Of a DNA stretch of 64,000 nt, positions 32,859-41,621 are shown piece after piece. The position numbers were made by a program, and so were the translations under genes. The notes beneath the pieces were generated by a model. The model was not told where the DNA came from. It saw nothing but the letters and a program-made list of their open reading frames with translations, and did not search any database. Numbering within the stretch: position 1 is the first letter of the stretch; each line of letters starts with the position of its first letter. Source of the stretch: Saprospira grandis str. Lewin (GTDB lineage Bacteria; Bacteroidota; Bacteroidia; Chitinophagales; Saprospiraceae); the NCBI RefSeq assembly GCF_000250635.1, contig NC_016940.1, forward strand, positions 1,480,995-1,544,994, written 5' to 3'.

Positions 32859-35800
32859 TTAGGCTTTATCTAGCCAAATGTGCAAGGCCAGGTTTTCGTA
32901 TAATTCGATTTCTGCCCCTTCATTTAGGCCCTCTACTACTTCTAGTGATTGGGCCAAAACTTCGCGGCTAATATAATCCGCAAACTGGTCGATAGCCGCT
33001 TGGATAGCCGGCTGTTTTTCCAGTTTCAGTTGAATGCGATCGGTGACCTCTAGTTGTTGGTCTTTGCGAAGGTTTTGGATACGATTAACGAGTTCGCGGG
33101 CCATTCCTTCGGCCTTTAGCTCCTCGCTAATGCTTTCGTCTAGAGCGACTACGATTTCGTTATCAGAAGTGACCAACCAGCCCTCGATATCCTCCGAAGT
33201 GATTTGCACTTCTTCTAGGTGGATGGGGGTGGCCGTTCCCTCTAAGTCAATCATAAACTGCCCTTCTTTTTCTAGGCTTTGGATATCGGCCTGTGTCATG
33301 GCTTCGATAGCCATTTTGGCGGCCTTCATTTGCTTGCCTAGGCGTTTTCCAAGGACCTTAAAGTTGGGTTTTACCCCTTTCTTCAAGATACCAGAGCTAT
33401 CTCGAACATATTCGATGGCCTTCACATTCACCTCAGAGAGGATCAAATCCTTAACGGCCTCTACTTGGGCCTCAAAACCTTCATCTAGGATAGGCAAGAG
33501 GATACGTTGTAGGGGTTGGCGTACACGGATTTTGTGTAGGCGGCGAAGTGCATGCACCATAGAAGAAATGCGCTGTGCATAATCCATGCGCTGCTCTAGT
33601 TCGGGAACGATAGCCGATAAGTTAGCGGCAGGGAAATCGGCTAGATGTACAGAATCTTTGCCTGCGCCCTCTTGGCCTGCTTGTAGGTTAAGGTATAAAA
33701 AATCGCTAAAGAATGGAGCGATAGGTGCCATCAAGCGGCTTAGGGTTTCCAGAACCGTATAAAGCGTTTGGTAAGCGGCTAGTTTGTCCTCATTTTGCTC
33801 GCCTTTCCAGAAACGGCGGCGGCAAAGGCGGACATACCAGTTAGAGAGTTGAGCATCGACAAAGTTGGCGATTTTACGGCCCGCATTAGTGGGCTCATAA
33901 TCGCTCATATCCTCATCTACTTCTTTGACCAAGCTATTGAGTTTAGAGATGATCCAGCGGTCAATTTCTGGACGTTTGGCTAGCTCTAGCTCTCCTTTGA
34001 AGTCAAACTCCTTGATACTTTGGCCATCAAATTCATCGATATTGGCATAGGTAGCAAAGAAGATATAGGTATTGTAGAGGGTGCCAAATAGTTTTCGGCG
34101 CACCTCATCTAGGCCTTCTACATCAAACTTGAGGTTATCCCAAGGTTGTGCATTGGTCAGCATATACCAGCGTGTGGCATCTGCTCCGTATTTGTTAATC
34201 GTTTCAAAAGGCTCTACGGCATTGCCGAGGCGCTTAGACATCTTCTTACCGTTTTTGTCTAGCACCAAGCCGTTAGAAACTACATTTTTATAGGCAACTT
34301 GATCAAAAGCCATAGTGGCGATAGCATGCAAGGTATAGAACCACCCTCTGGTTTGGTCCACTCCTTCTGCGATAAAGTCGGCAGGGAAAGCGCGAGCGCC
34401 TTCTTTGCCCTGAATGGCGTTATCGATCAGTTCTTTATTCTCAAAAGGATAGTGTTGTTGGGCATAGGGCATAGAGCCGCTATCAAACCAAACATCAATT
34501 AGGTCGGCTTCGCGATACATGGGTTCGCCATTGCTTGCGCAAAGGACAATCTGATCCACGATATGTTTGTGAAGATCTACCTTAGCATAGTTCTCCTCAG
34601 AAAAATCATTGGGTACAAAACCCTCATAAGGATTGCTTTGCATAAGGCCAGCGGCCATAGATTGCTCGATAGCGGCCATCAATTCCTCTAGGCTGCCAAT
34701 ACAGCGCTCTTCGCTGCCATCTTTGGTTCGCCAGATGGGTAGGGGGATTCCCCAGAAGCGAGAGCGAGAGAGGTTCCAATCTTGTAGATTCTCTAACCAA
34801 CCGCCAAAACGGCCTTCTCCAGTAGAGGCGGGCTTCCAATTGATAGTTTTATTGAGCTCATACATCCGTTCTTTTACAGCAGAAGCTTGGATAAACCAAG
34901 AATCTAGCGGATAGTAAAGGATGGGCTTATCGGTTCTCCAGCAATGGGGATAATTATGCGAATACTTTTGCGCATTGAAGGCTAGGTTTTCCGTTTTGAG
35001 GTGGATGACAATATCCACATCTACAGAGCGGAACTCCTTGCCTAGGTTTTCATAATCCTTCACATAGCGTCCAGAAAAAGGACCTACATTTTCCTTAAAG
35101 CGACCTTGCTTATCCACCAAAGTCAATGCACCGATTCCCGCTTTTTGAGCGGCCATGCGGTCATCTGCACCAAAAGAGGGGGCCGTATGTACGATACCCG
35201 TACCGTCTTCGGTAGTTACAAATTGGCCCAAGATGATGCGGAAGGCATCGGTTTGGCCTTGCAAGGGCTCGATGGGGTTGCCATAATTGAGCAACTGCTC
35301 ATAGCGGATGCCTGCTAGGTCCTTGCCTGTAAAGGGCTCAGAGCTTTGAATGATTTGCGGTTGTTTTTTGCCGCCCATCCATTTTTTCACTAGCGCTTTG
35401 GCCAAAACCACACTAACGGGCAGTTCGGTATAAGGCGAAGTTGTTTTGATTTTGACATATTCGATTTTTGGACCAACAGTCAAAGCTGTATTAGAGGGCA
35501 GGGTCCAAGGCGTGGTGGTCCAAGCCAAAAAGCGAACATCTTCATCTTCATCATCAAAAAGGAAGGCAGATTGTTCTGATTTTTGGACCTTAAACATGGC
35601 CACTACCGTATTGTCCGAAACATCTTTGTAACAACCTGGCTGATTGAGCTCATGCGAGCTCAAGCCCGTACCCGCTGCAGGCGAATAAGGCTGAACCGTT
35701 AGGCCTTTGTACAAAAGTCCTTTGTTATATAGACGAGCGAGCAGCCACCAAACGGTCTCCATATATTTGGGCTCATAGGTGACATAAGGCTTATCGAGGT

Positions 35801-36230
35801 CTACCCAATAGCCCATTTTCACCGTCAGTTTGTCCCAAAGGTCCTTAAACTCCATGACGGTTTCCTTACAAGCCTGATTGTACTCTTCAATAGAGATTTT
35901 TTGGCCAATATCTTCTTTGGTAATGCCCAGTTTCTTCTCTACGGCCAATTCAATAGGGAGTCCATGCGTATCCCAGCCCGCTTTACGGCGGACCATTTTG
36001 CCCTTCATGCTCTGATAGCGGCAAAAGCTATCTTTTACGGAGCGGGCCAATACGTGGTGAATACCCGGACGGCCATTGGCAGAGGGGGGGCCTTCATAGA
36101 AAACGAAGTTTTCGGCGCCTTCTCGCTCTGATACAGAGCGCTCGAAGATCTGCTTTTCGGCCCAATAGTTTAGGATATCTTGGTCAATGGCAGCCAGATT
36201 CAACTGCTCATATAGCTTGTAAGATGCCAC
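32859..36230 (-). CDS. ileS: Isoleucyl-tRNA synthetase, long type
   Basis: 1123 residues. The HIGH-type motif is in GPPSANGRPGIHHVLARSVK near residue 50, and KMSKRLGN is near residue 690 in DKNGKKMSKRLGNAVEP. The editing domain lies between them. The C-terminal extension after the anticodon domain, about 200 residues, is what sets IleS type 2 (eukaryote-like, often mupirocin-resistant) apart from the 940-residue type. It charges tRNA-Ile. Resistance is a family trait, not shown here. Confidence 0.95.
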   Translation of the reverse strand: MASYKLYEQLNLAAIDQDILNYWAEKQIFERSVSEREGAENFVFYEGPPSANGRPGIHHVLARSVKDSFCRYQSMKGKMVRRKAGWDTHGLPIELAVEKKLGITKEDIGQKISIEEYNQACKETVMEFKDLWDKLTVKMGYWVDLDKPYVTYEPKYMETVWWLLARLYNKGLLYKGLTVQPYSPAAGTGLSSHELNQPGCYKDVSDNTVVAMFKVQKSEQSAFLFDDEDEDVRFLAWTTTPWTLPSNTALTVGPKIEYVKIKTTSPYTELPVSVVLAKALVKKWMGGKKQPQIIQSSEPFTGKDLAGIRYEQLLNYGNPIEPLQGQTDAFRIILGQFVTTEDGTGIVHTAPSFGADDRMAAQKAGIGALTLVDKQGRFKENVGPFSGRYVKDYENLGKEFRSVDVDIVIHLKTENLAFNAQKYSHNYPHCWRTDKPILYYPLDSWFIQASAVKERMYELNKTINWKPASTGEGRFGGWLENLQDWNLSRSRFWGIPLPIWRTKDGSEERCIGSLEELMAAIEQSMAAGLMQSNPYEGFVPNDFSEENYAKVDLHKHIVDQIVLCASNGEPMYREADLIDVWFDSGSMPYAQQHYPFENKELIDNAIQGKEGARAFPADFIAEGVDQTRGWFYTLHAIATMAFDQVAYKNVVSNGLVLDKNGKKMSKRLGNAVEPFETINKYGADATRWYMLTNAQPWDNLKFDVEGLDEVRRKLFGTLYNTYIFFATYANIDEFDGQSIKEFDFKGELELAKRPEIDRWIISKLNSLVKEVDEDMSDYEPTNAGRKIANFVDAQLSNWYVRLCRRRFWKGEQNEDKLAAYQTLYTVLETLSRLMAPIAPFFSDFLYLNLQAGQEGAGKDSVHLADFPAANLSAIVPELEQRMDYAQRISSMVHALRRLHKIRVRQPLQRILLPILDEGFEAQVEAVKDLILSEVNVKAIEYVRDSSGILKKGVKPNFKVLGKRLGKQMKAAKMAIEAMTQADIQSLEKEGQFMIDLEGTATPIHLEEVQITSEDIEGWLVTSDNEIVVALDESISEELKAEGMARELVNRIQNLRKDQQLEVTDRIQLKLEKQPAIQAAIDQFADYISREVLAQSLEVVEGLNEGAEIELYENLALHIWLDKA

Positions 36231-36263
36231 AGTTTTTTATTTTAATTTTTTATTGCTTGCTTA

Positions 36264-36410
36264 TTTTTTTGGGGCCTCCGCTGCGCTACGCTTGCGGCGC
36301 TACGCTTCGGGGCTCGCTATTCGCTCGGCCCTTCGCAGGCTTTGCCTGCTCGGTCTGGCCTACGGCCACCCCTACACATCGCTAGGCCAAGGCGGCTGCA
36401 CCGCCTAAGT
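36264..36410 (-). repeat. Family 1 intergenic element, subtype 2
   Basis: Plus strand starts TTTTTTTGGGGCCTCCGC, core GGCTCGCTATTCGCTCGGCC, GCAGGCTTTGCCTGC, GGCCTACGGCC, linker CACATCGCTAGGCC. CCCCAAAA end faces the ileS start, 34 bp away. Confidence 0.87.
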
Positions 36411-36471
36411 AGCCCTTGGCAAAAGGCAGAAAAAAATGATTGGCAAGGCTTTAAATTCCTGCAAAAATAAG

Positions 36472-36510
36472 AAAAGCTCTGACAAATTTAATATCTGTCA
36501 GAGCTTTTCC
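36472..36510. terminator. Terminator-like hairpin upstream of ileS
   Basis: AAAAGCTCTGACA and TGTCAGAGCTTTT form a 13-bp perfect stem; symmetric A/T runs let it work either way. Confidence 0.75.
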
Positions 36511-36688
36511 GAGGGCATAGCAAAGTCCTCCTCAAACAGATTGCTGCTTAGGAATTTTCTTTTGCTTAATAATATTTTGCCCTGGATATTTCATCGGTAA
36601 AATTTGATTCACGAACTCCCCAACAAGGAAGGCCCCTATTTAGTTCACTGAAAATCGATTTTTTTTATTTTTTTTGAATTGGCCCAAA
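36511..36688. other. AT-rich gap without a gene
   Basis: No supported open frame. A long A/T tract is at 36657-36676. Confidence 0.4.
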
Positions 36689-36728
36689 CTCCCCGAAGGG
36701 ATTCCCTAAGGAATCCCGTAGAGGGGAG
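36689..36728. other. Two-part hairpin
   Basis: An inner stem GGGATTCC-CTAA-GGAATCCC is enclosed by outer arms CTCCCC and GGGGAG. No T-run follows; role unknown. Confidence 0.55.
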
Positions 36729-36792
36729 GGTGGGCGGGGACATATTAACGAATGAGGAGCGCAGCGACGAATACCGCTTTAAAGGGAGCTGC

Positions 36793-36930
36793 CCAGCGCT
36801 GTGGAAGACCTTTTTTCGGCGGGTTGAAACCCACCGCAACAATAGTATCGCTTTGCGATAATTTATAAATGAGGGTTAAAACCCTCATGAATTTAGCGGC
36901 GGCCAGCTTTGCTGGCCGCGGGCCCCAAAT
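36793..36930 (+). repeat. Partial Family 1 element split by a Family 2 element
   Basis: Left part CCAGCGCTGTGGAAGACC and right part GCGGCCAGCTTTGCTGGCCGC ending GGGCCCCAAAT are Family 1 pieces; the Family 2 copy (36817-36888) lies between them in place of the usual core. It ends 2 bp from the stop of the fatty acid transporter gene. Confidence 0.65.
36817..36888 (-). repeat. Family 2 three-hairpin element, copy 2
   Basis: On the minus strand: ATGAGGGTTTTAACCCTCAT, ATCGCAAAGCGAT, linker ACTATTGTTG, CGGTGGGTTTCAACCCGCCG. Compared with copy 1, the second and third stems changed on both arms. Confidence 0.8.
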
Positions 36931-36932
36931 AT

Positions 36933-38558
36933 TTAGCCCCAAAACAAACAAGCCCCAAAGATTAACCCGCCTAAAAGGAAAAGCAAAAAGGTGTAGGGCA
37001 ACAAATTTTGCGCTTTTAGGCCCGTGATGCCCAAAAGAGGCAAAGCCCAAAATGGCTGCAACATATTACTCCACTGATCGCCATAACAAAGGGCCAAAAC
37101 CGCCTTGTACAAAGGCACATCCAATTGCTGAGCACTTTCTATGAGAATAGGACCTTGGACCAACCACTGCCCGCCCCCGCTAGGCACAAAAAAATTGACC
37201 AGCGCTGCCGAACAAAGCGTAAAAAAGGGAAAACTTTGGGGACTGGCGTATTGCACAAAAGTCGCCGAAAAATAATCGACCAAGCCAGAACTGAACATAA
37301 TGCCCATAATGCCTGCATAAAAAGGAAACTGAATGAGGATGCCGCTGCTGCCGCCTATAGCCTGGCCCACCGCCTGCTGAAATTGGCTCAGGCGGCCGTG
37401 TAGAAAAAAAGCCATACCGAAAAGGACAAAAATGAGGAAGTTAGGATTGAAAAAACGAAACTGCCAATCAAAACCTGTTTTTTGGACCCAAATGGGCAAA
37501 ATAAGCGCCTGATAAAGGGCCAAAAATAGCATCAAAGCCCCCAAGCCCCAGGCTAAAGGTTGCCATTGGTCTAAGCGGGCCGCCCCTTCTAGCTTAGTCT
37601 CCGCTCCCCTATCGGCTAAAGGTTTTTGTGGCAATTGAACGGCAGGCGGGCGCATAAAATGGCCCAAAAGGCCCAAAACGGCAGGAATAATCGCCAAGCT
37701 CAAGCCTAAAACCCAAAGATTGAGCGAAGATAAAAGCGTTTGACCAATAGGAATAACGCCCATTTGTTCCGCCATTTCATGACCCTCCTCTGCAATTTTG
37801 AGTGGGGCCGAGCCCGAGAGGCCCGCATGAAAAATCATCATACAAGAATAGGCGGCGGCGCCCAATAAGGGATAATGAACTTTCTGGCCCTTTTGGGCAG
37901 CCGCCTCCCCAAGTTTTCGGACCAATACCGCAGAAAAGATAAGCGCAAAGCCCCAATTAAACAACCCTAGAAGCATACTACTTAGGGCCACGGCAAAAAC
38001 AGCCCAGCCCGAATGTCCCGCCAAGCCCGTAAAACGCTCCAACAACCAATTGGCAGGGCGGCTAAGAGCCGCCACATGGCCCAGAACCAAAATGAGCATC
38101 ATTTGCATCGAAAAGGCCAAAAACTTAAAAAATCCGCCTTGCCAATAGGTCCAAAGGGCCAAAAAATAAGGCGTTCCTTGGGCCTTTTGGCGCAGCTCTA
38201 GCCCTTGCTTTTTGGGCAGCTTAATGGAAGTATTCAGTGGGTTATTTGTCTTGATTTGGAGTTTGCCTCTCCAGACCAACTCCCCTACTTTATTTTTAAT
38301 CGACAAGCTATTATTGGTCCATTGCAGGTCTAGCTCTTGGCCAGCCTGTTGAAAAGAAGCTGTTGTTTGCTGCTCAAGATTGACTTGGACCAAAGATTGG
38401 CCATTTTGGTCCAAAACTTCTAAAAATGGCTTGGGAGAAGCGGTCAGAAAAAGCGCCAAAACATATGTAAATAAGGTCAACAAAATAGCCAGCGCCAAAG
38501 GGTTGGGCAATACTTTTTGGACCAAAGCAATAAAGCGAGCAGAAAGCGACATAAGCAA
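36933..38558 (-). CDS. Short-chain fatty acid transporter, AtoE family
   Basis: 541 residues with about twelve helices. AtoE features are ALAILLTLFTYVLALFLT near residue 20 and the C-terminal VPSGGGQWLVQGPILIESA with YGDQWSNMLQPFWALPLLG. The family imports short-chain fatty acids such as acetoacetate or butyrate. It is about 100 residues longer than E. coli AtoE (440): an insert at about residues 43-135 (VLDQNGQSLVQV to LRQKAQGTPYF) is polar, beta-like and probably outside the membrane. The stop abuts a Family 1 end. Confidence 0.87.
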   Translation of the reverse strand: MLMSLSARFIALVQKVLPNPLALAILLTLFTYVLALFLTASPKPFLEVLDQNGQSLVQVNLEQQTTASFQQAGQELDLQWTNNSLSIKNKVGELVWRGKLQIKTNNPLNTSIKLPKKQGLELRQKAQGTPYFLALWTYWQGGFFKFLAFSMQMMLILVLGHVAALSRPANWLLERFTGLAGHSGWAVFAVALSSMLLGLFNWGFALIFSAVLVRKLGEAAAQKGQKVHYPLLGAAAYSCMMIFHAGLSGSAPLKIAEEGHEMAEQMGVIPIGQTLLSSLNLWVLGLSLAIIPAVLGLLGHFMRPPAVQLPQKPLADRGAETKLEGAARLDQWQPLAWGLGALMLFLALYQALILPIWVQKTGFDWQFRFFNPNFLIFVLFGMAFFLHGRLSQFQQAVGQAIGGSSGILIQFPFYAGIMGIMFSSGLVDYFSATFVQYASPQSFPFFTLCSAALVNFFVPSGGGQWLVQGPILIESAQQLDVPLYKAVLALCYGDQWSNMLQPFWALPLLGITGLKAQNLLPYTFLLFLLGGLIFGACLFWG

Positions 38559-38591
38559 ATTGTCTTAAAGCAAAAACTCCAATGAAAAAAT

Positions 38592-38628
38592 AAAAAAAGG
38601 GCGCTGACCAAGATTGGTCAACACCCTT
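38592..38628 (-). terminator. Terminator after the glucosaminidase-like gene
   Basis: On the minus strand GGGTGTTGACCA pairs with TGGTCAGCGCCC using two G-U pairs, followed by TTTTTTTATTTTTT. The wobbles work only in the minus-strand RNA, which fixes the direction. Confidence 0.85.
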
Positions 38629-38674
38629 GAAAATACACGGAAGTTTTTCAAATACGGAAATGGAACACAAAATT

Positions 38675-39682
38675 TTAGCTATTCATCAGTGGTTTTTCTA
38701 GCTCCAAGCCTTTAATCAAATCGATCAACTTTTGGGCATTTTGGTCTTTTTGGAAATAGCCCTGCTCCTCCAATGCTTTGGCCCAAGCGCTACAACTATT
38801 TTCCTTGGGCGCTTCTAGACTTTGCAAATAAAGGCTATGGGCCTTAAATCCCGCCCAAAGACTACGATAGCGAGCATAGCGTTGGCCATGGAAAATGCCT
38901 TCTCCGGTGCAGCCCTCATGAGCGAGCAAACTATTATTTTCGAGAAGAAGGTGAAAAGGATTATTTCCAGCTTTGGCCACCGCTGTTTGGCCAAAATCAG
39001 ATTGCATAATAGCTAGGCCCAAAAGCAAAGCAGCAGGAATTTTAGTTTTGCTGGCTTCATTTTCGGCCAAAGGGCGCAGGCGATTCATAAAATCGAGCTG
39101 TTTTTGCAGCTTTTCGTCAGAGATTTCGACAGAAACGGGCTTTTTAACTGTAGGTTGAATTTCTGGAATTTGCGGAAGATTTTCCGAACTCAATTCCTTA
39201 TTTTCTTCTGCAGTGGCAGGCTGCTCTTCTTTTTCTTCTTGAGCCATAGCCAAAGGAGCTGCGGCTTGCGTTGTTTTGGGCAATTCGCTACTGACAAAGC
39301 TGGCTTTTTGGGCCTTAACCAAAGGTTCTCCACTCAATTTTGCTGTATTTTCTACCGCTTGATTTTGGGCCAACTGCTGCGGCAAGGCAGAAATTTGGGG
39401 CCAAAAATAAATGCCTGAAGCAATAGCCACAACAGCAGCAGTTCCCCAACGGCCTTTAGGGTGAAACAAAAAATAGGGTCGGCGAATGCGAGCGGCCCAA
39501 GCGGCTGGCGCCATCCACAAACGAAAAGCGCGATAACGCTCCTTCATCCAGAAAGACCAAGACGTTTTTTTATTTTGTTGGAGCTGCAAGCTCTTATCTT
39601 TATCTACCGTCGGTTCAATATTTTCGGCTTGCATTTTCTTCTTATAAGAGAGTGGGTAGATGATGGTAAAGCGGTCTTTCAT
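38675..39682 (-). CDS. Glucosaminidase-domain (FlgJ/LytG-like) protein, catalytic Glu apparently missing
   Basis: 335 residues: a basic cytoplasmic start, one membrane helix near residue 80 (WGTAAVVAIASGIYFWPQIS), a Glu/Ala-rich linker, and a C-terminal glucosaminidase-type lysozyme domain from about 190. In this fold the catalytic acid is the Glu of a motif like ALESGWG; here the matching place reads LAIMQSDFGQT, with Gln. The NNPF motif that follows is kept. So it may bind peptidoglycan without cutting it, unless another acid serves. ATG 39634 (MQAEN) is a possible shorter start. Confidence 0.75.
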   Translation of the reverse strand: MKDRFTIIYPLSYKKKMQAENIEPTVDKDKSLQLQQNKKTSWSFWMKERYRAFRLWMAPAAWAARIRRPYFLFHPKGRWGTAAVVAIASGIYFWPQISALPQQLAQNQAVENTAKLSGEPLVKAQKASFVSSELPKTTQAAAPLAMAQEEKEEQPATAEENKELSSENLPQIPEIQPTVKKPVSVEISDEKLQKQLDFMNRLRPLAENEASKTKIPAALLLGLAIMQSDFGQTAVAKAGNNPFHLLLENNSLLAHEGCTGEGIFHGQRYARYRSLWAGFKAHSLYLQSLEAPKENSCSAWAKALEEQGYFQKDQNAQKLIDLIKGLELEKPLMNS

Positions 39683-39787
39683 ACTGGGCGATTTTATGGA
39701 TGCTGCAAATCAGATTGTTTCAACTCTTCAAAAGTAAAACTTTTTGTTTGTAATTTCAACTAAAACCGCCCAAAAATTAAAACAAAA

Positions 39788-40441
39788 ATGCAAAATAGGC
39801 CAAAATCAAAATTTATCATTGGAGACATCCACGGATGTTACTACAGTTTGTTGGAACTTTTAAAACAATGGGATGCAAGTCAGGAGCAGCTTTGTTTGCT
39901 CGGCGACTTGATTAGTAAGGGGAAGCACAGCTTGGAGGTGGTCCAATGGGCCAAAAAAATGGAGCAGTTAGGTGCCTTAGTGTTAAGAGGCAATCATGAG
40001 CAGCAATTGGGGCAGCAGTATTTAGCTGGGCGGGCCAGCCAGCATTGGGCCGAGGCCTTTTTTGATGCCATTGAGGCTCAATATGCGGCAGAGGGGCTCG
40101 ACTTTATGGCCGATGTAGCTTGGTTGGCCCAACGGCCCACTTACTATGAGGAGGAGTTTTCTTTTCTATCTCATGCGGGCTTGGGTTATGGGCCCCATGC
40201 TTGGGACCCCATGCATCCGCAGGGCATTTTGTGGCATCGTGGTCCATTAAAACCCTTAGGGAAATTGCAGTTTTTGGGACATACGCCCCAGAAAGCCGTG
40301 CTTTATCGACCAAAAGAAGGCTATTGCAATTTGGATACGGGAGCTTCTTTGGGCAATCTCTTATCGGCGGCTCGGGTAGATGAAGCGGGAAATATATTGG
40401 AGTTCATTTCGGTAGCTACTGATCCTAGAGATTTGGCATAG
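39788..40441 (+). CDS. Calcineurin-like metallophosphoesterase (PrpA/ApaH-like)
   Basis: 217 residues, cytoplasmic. The metal-binding motifs of PPP-type phosphatases are in order: FIIGDIHGCYYSLLELL near residue 10, LLGDLISKGKHS near residue 38, LRGNHEQQ near residue 66, and a late H in FLSHAGLGYG and FLGHTPQKA. GDLISKG differs from the usual GDYVDRG by lacking the Arg. These enzymes are protein phosphatases or cleave dinucleoside polyphosphates. It stands alone between divergent and convergent neighbours. Confidence 0.88.
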   Translation: MQNRPKSKFIIGDIHGCYYSLLELLKQWDASQEQLCLLGDLISKGKHSLEVVQWAKKMEQLGALVLRGNHEQQLGQQYLAGRASQHWAEAFFDAIEAQYAAEGLDFMADVAWLAQRPTYYEEEFSFLSHAGLGYGPHAWDPMHPQGILWHRGPLKPLGKLQFLGHTPQKAVLYRPKEGYCNLDTGASLGNLLSAARVDEAGNILEFISVATDPRDLA

Positions 40442-40442
40442 C

Positions 40443-40477
40443 AAAGGCCCGCTAGTTTCTACTAGCGGGCCTTTTTG
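40443..40477 (+). terminator. Terminator after the phosphatase gene
   Basis: AAAGGCCCGCTAGT and ACTAGCGGGCCTTT pair around TTCT, followed by TTT. Stem of 14 bp, perfect. Confidence 0.9.
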
Positions 40478-40486
40478 GTCCTATTT

Positions 40487-40638
40487 TGCGGTTTTGCAGG
40501 CCCGGAGGGCCGCAGGCTGAGGGGCTGTAGCAGGGCCGCCGAAGGCGGCAGACCAAGGCGGCGAAGCCGCTGCAGGGCCGAGCAGACCTGCGAGCTGCGC
40601 AATGGCCCGACCCGGCCTTTGGCCGGGGCAGCCCCAAA
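40487..40638 (+). repeat. Family 1 intergenic element, subtype 1
   Basis: GCGGTTTTGCAGGCCC start, GCCGCCGAAGGCGGC, GGCGGCGAAGCCGC, core GGGCCGAGCAGACCTGCGAG, CCCGGCCTTTGGCCGGGGC, end GCAGCCCCAAAT, 8 bp from the hydrolase stop. Confidence 0.9.
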
Positions 40639-40646
40639 TAAATAGC

Positions 40647-41561
40647 TTATCCAAACATCTTCGACCAGAACTTCCATTTCCAGAACTGCCACCACTTTGG
40701 TTTCTTCTTTTTGGGGGCTTTGGGCTGTGGTTTTACGGTCTCCTTGGGTTGCTCCTCTTCAAAGACAATATATTCCTCTTCTTCTGGCTGCGGCTCCTTT
40801 ATTTCTGGCGTTTGGGGTTCTTCTTTGGGTGGGTCTTCCTGGGCCAAAATGGGTTCATCCTTGATGGGGCGCTCATATTTTAGGAACCATTCGTAGAGTT
40901 TGGGCCAAGAAAAGACGCGAACCGCCTCCGAATGTCCCCAGTTTTTCTCTTCGATATAATTCACCTCGGTATTTCCGGCGGCTTTTAGGGCCTTCACCAT
41001 CTTTCGAGACTCCTCTACGGGCACGGGTTTATCCTTTTTGCCGTGCACCACAAAATGGGGCAAATTTTTCATGCCTTCTACATCCTTTAGGCGGCCACCG
41101 CCAGCAATAGGGGCCACAGCGGCAAAGCGATCGGGGGCATAGCCCGCCAAATACCAAGCGCCATAACCGCCCATACTCATGCCGCAGAGATAGACCTTTT
41201 TGCGATCTACGGCATAATGGGCCTCGGCATAATCTAAAATTTGGATCAATTTATCATTTTCCCAGCCCTTCTGGCATTGGGGAGCGATCACGATAAAATC
41301 GAGTTCTAGTTTTCGTTCCAGTTCATAAATCACCCCATATTTTTTCACCTTATTCAGGTCTGTTCCTTGAATACTTCGGCCATGCAGATAAATCAGCAGG
41401 GGAAATTTTTGGCCCTCTTGGCCGCTATATCCCTTGGGGAAATAGGTCCAATATTCATAGGGTAAATTTTTATTTCGGACCGCATGCAGGCCCGCCTGAT
41501 CTTTTTGGCCCCAGAGCGTGCAGCTGCTCAGTAGGAGAAAAAGGAAGAGATATTTATACAT
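40647..41561 (-). CDS. Secreted alpha/beta hydrolase (esterase/depolymerase type) with Trp-rich basic tail
   Basis: 304 residues. Signal peptide or lipobox LFLLLSSCTLWGQ at the start. The fold is the prolyl-oligopeptidase/polyhydroxybutyrate depolymerase-like type: LLIYLHGRSIQG near residue 53, nucleophile GMSMGGYGAWYLAG near residue 130, acid HGKKDKPVP, and His in WGHSEAV. A Pro/Glu linker (about 235-285) leads to a last stretch KPKWWQFWKWKFWSKMFG, strongly basic and Trp-rich, unlike normal hydrolases. It may bind membranes. Substrate not known. Confidence 0.82.
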   Translation of the reverse strand: MYKYLFLFLLLSSCTLWGQKDQAGLHAVRNKNLPYEYWTYFPKGYSGQEGQKFPLLIYLHGRSIQGTDLNKVKKYGVIYELERKLELDFIVIAPQCQKGWENDKLIQILDYAEAHYAVDRKKVYLCGMSMGGYGAWYLAGYAPDRFAAVAPIAGGGRLKDVEGMKNLPHFVVHGKKDKPVPVEESRKMVKALKAAGNTEVNYIEEKNWGHSEAVRVFSWPKLYEWFLKYERPIKDEPILAQEDPPKEEPQTPEIKEPQPEEEEYIVFEEEQPKETVKPQPKAPKKKKPKWWQFWKWKFWSKMFG

Positions 41562-41621
41562 AATAGCAATTGATTTGGGGAGTAAATTTAGTGCATTAGA
41601 ACGACTTTTTGGGGAGGATTA

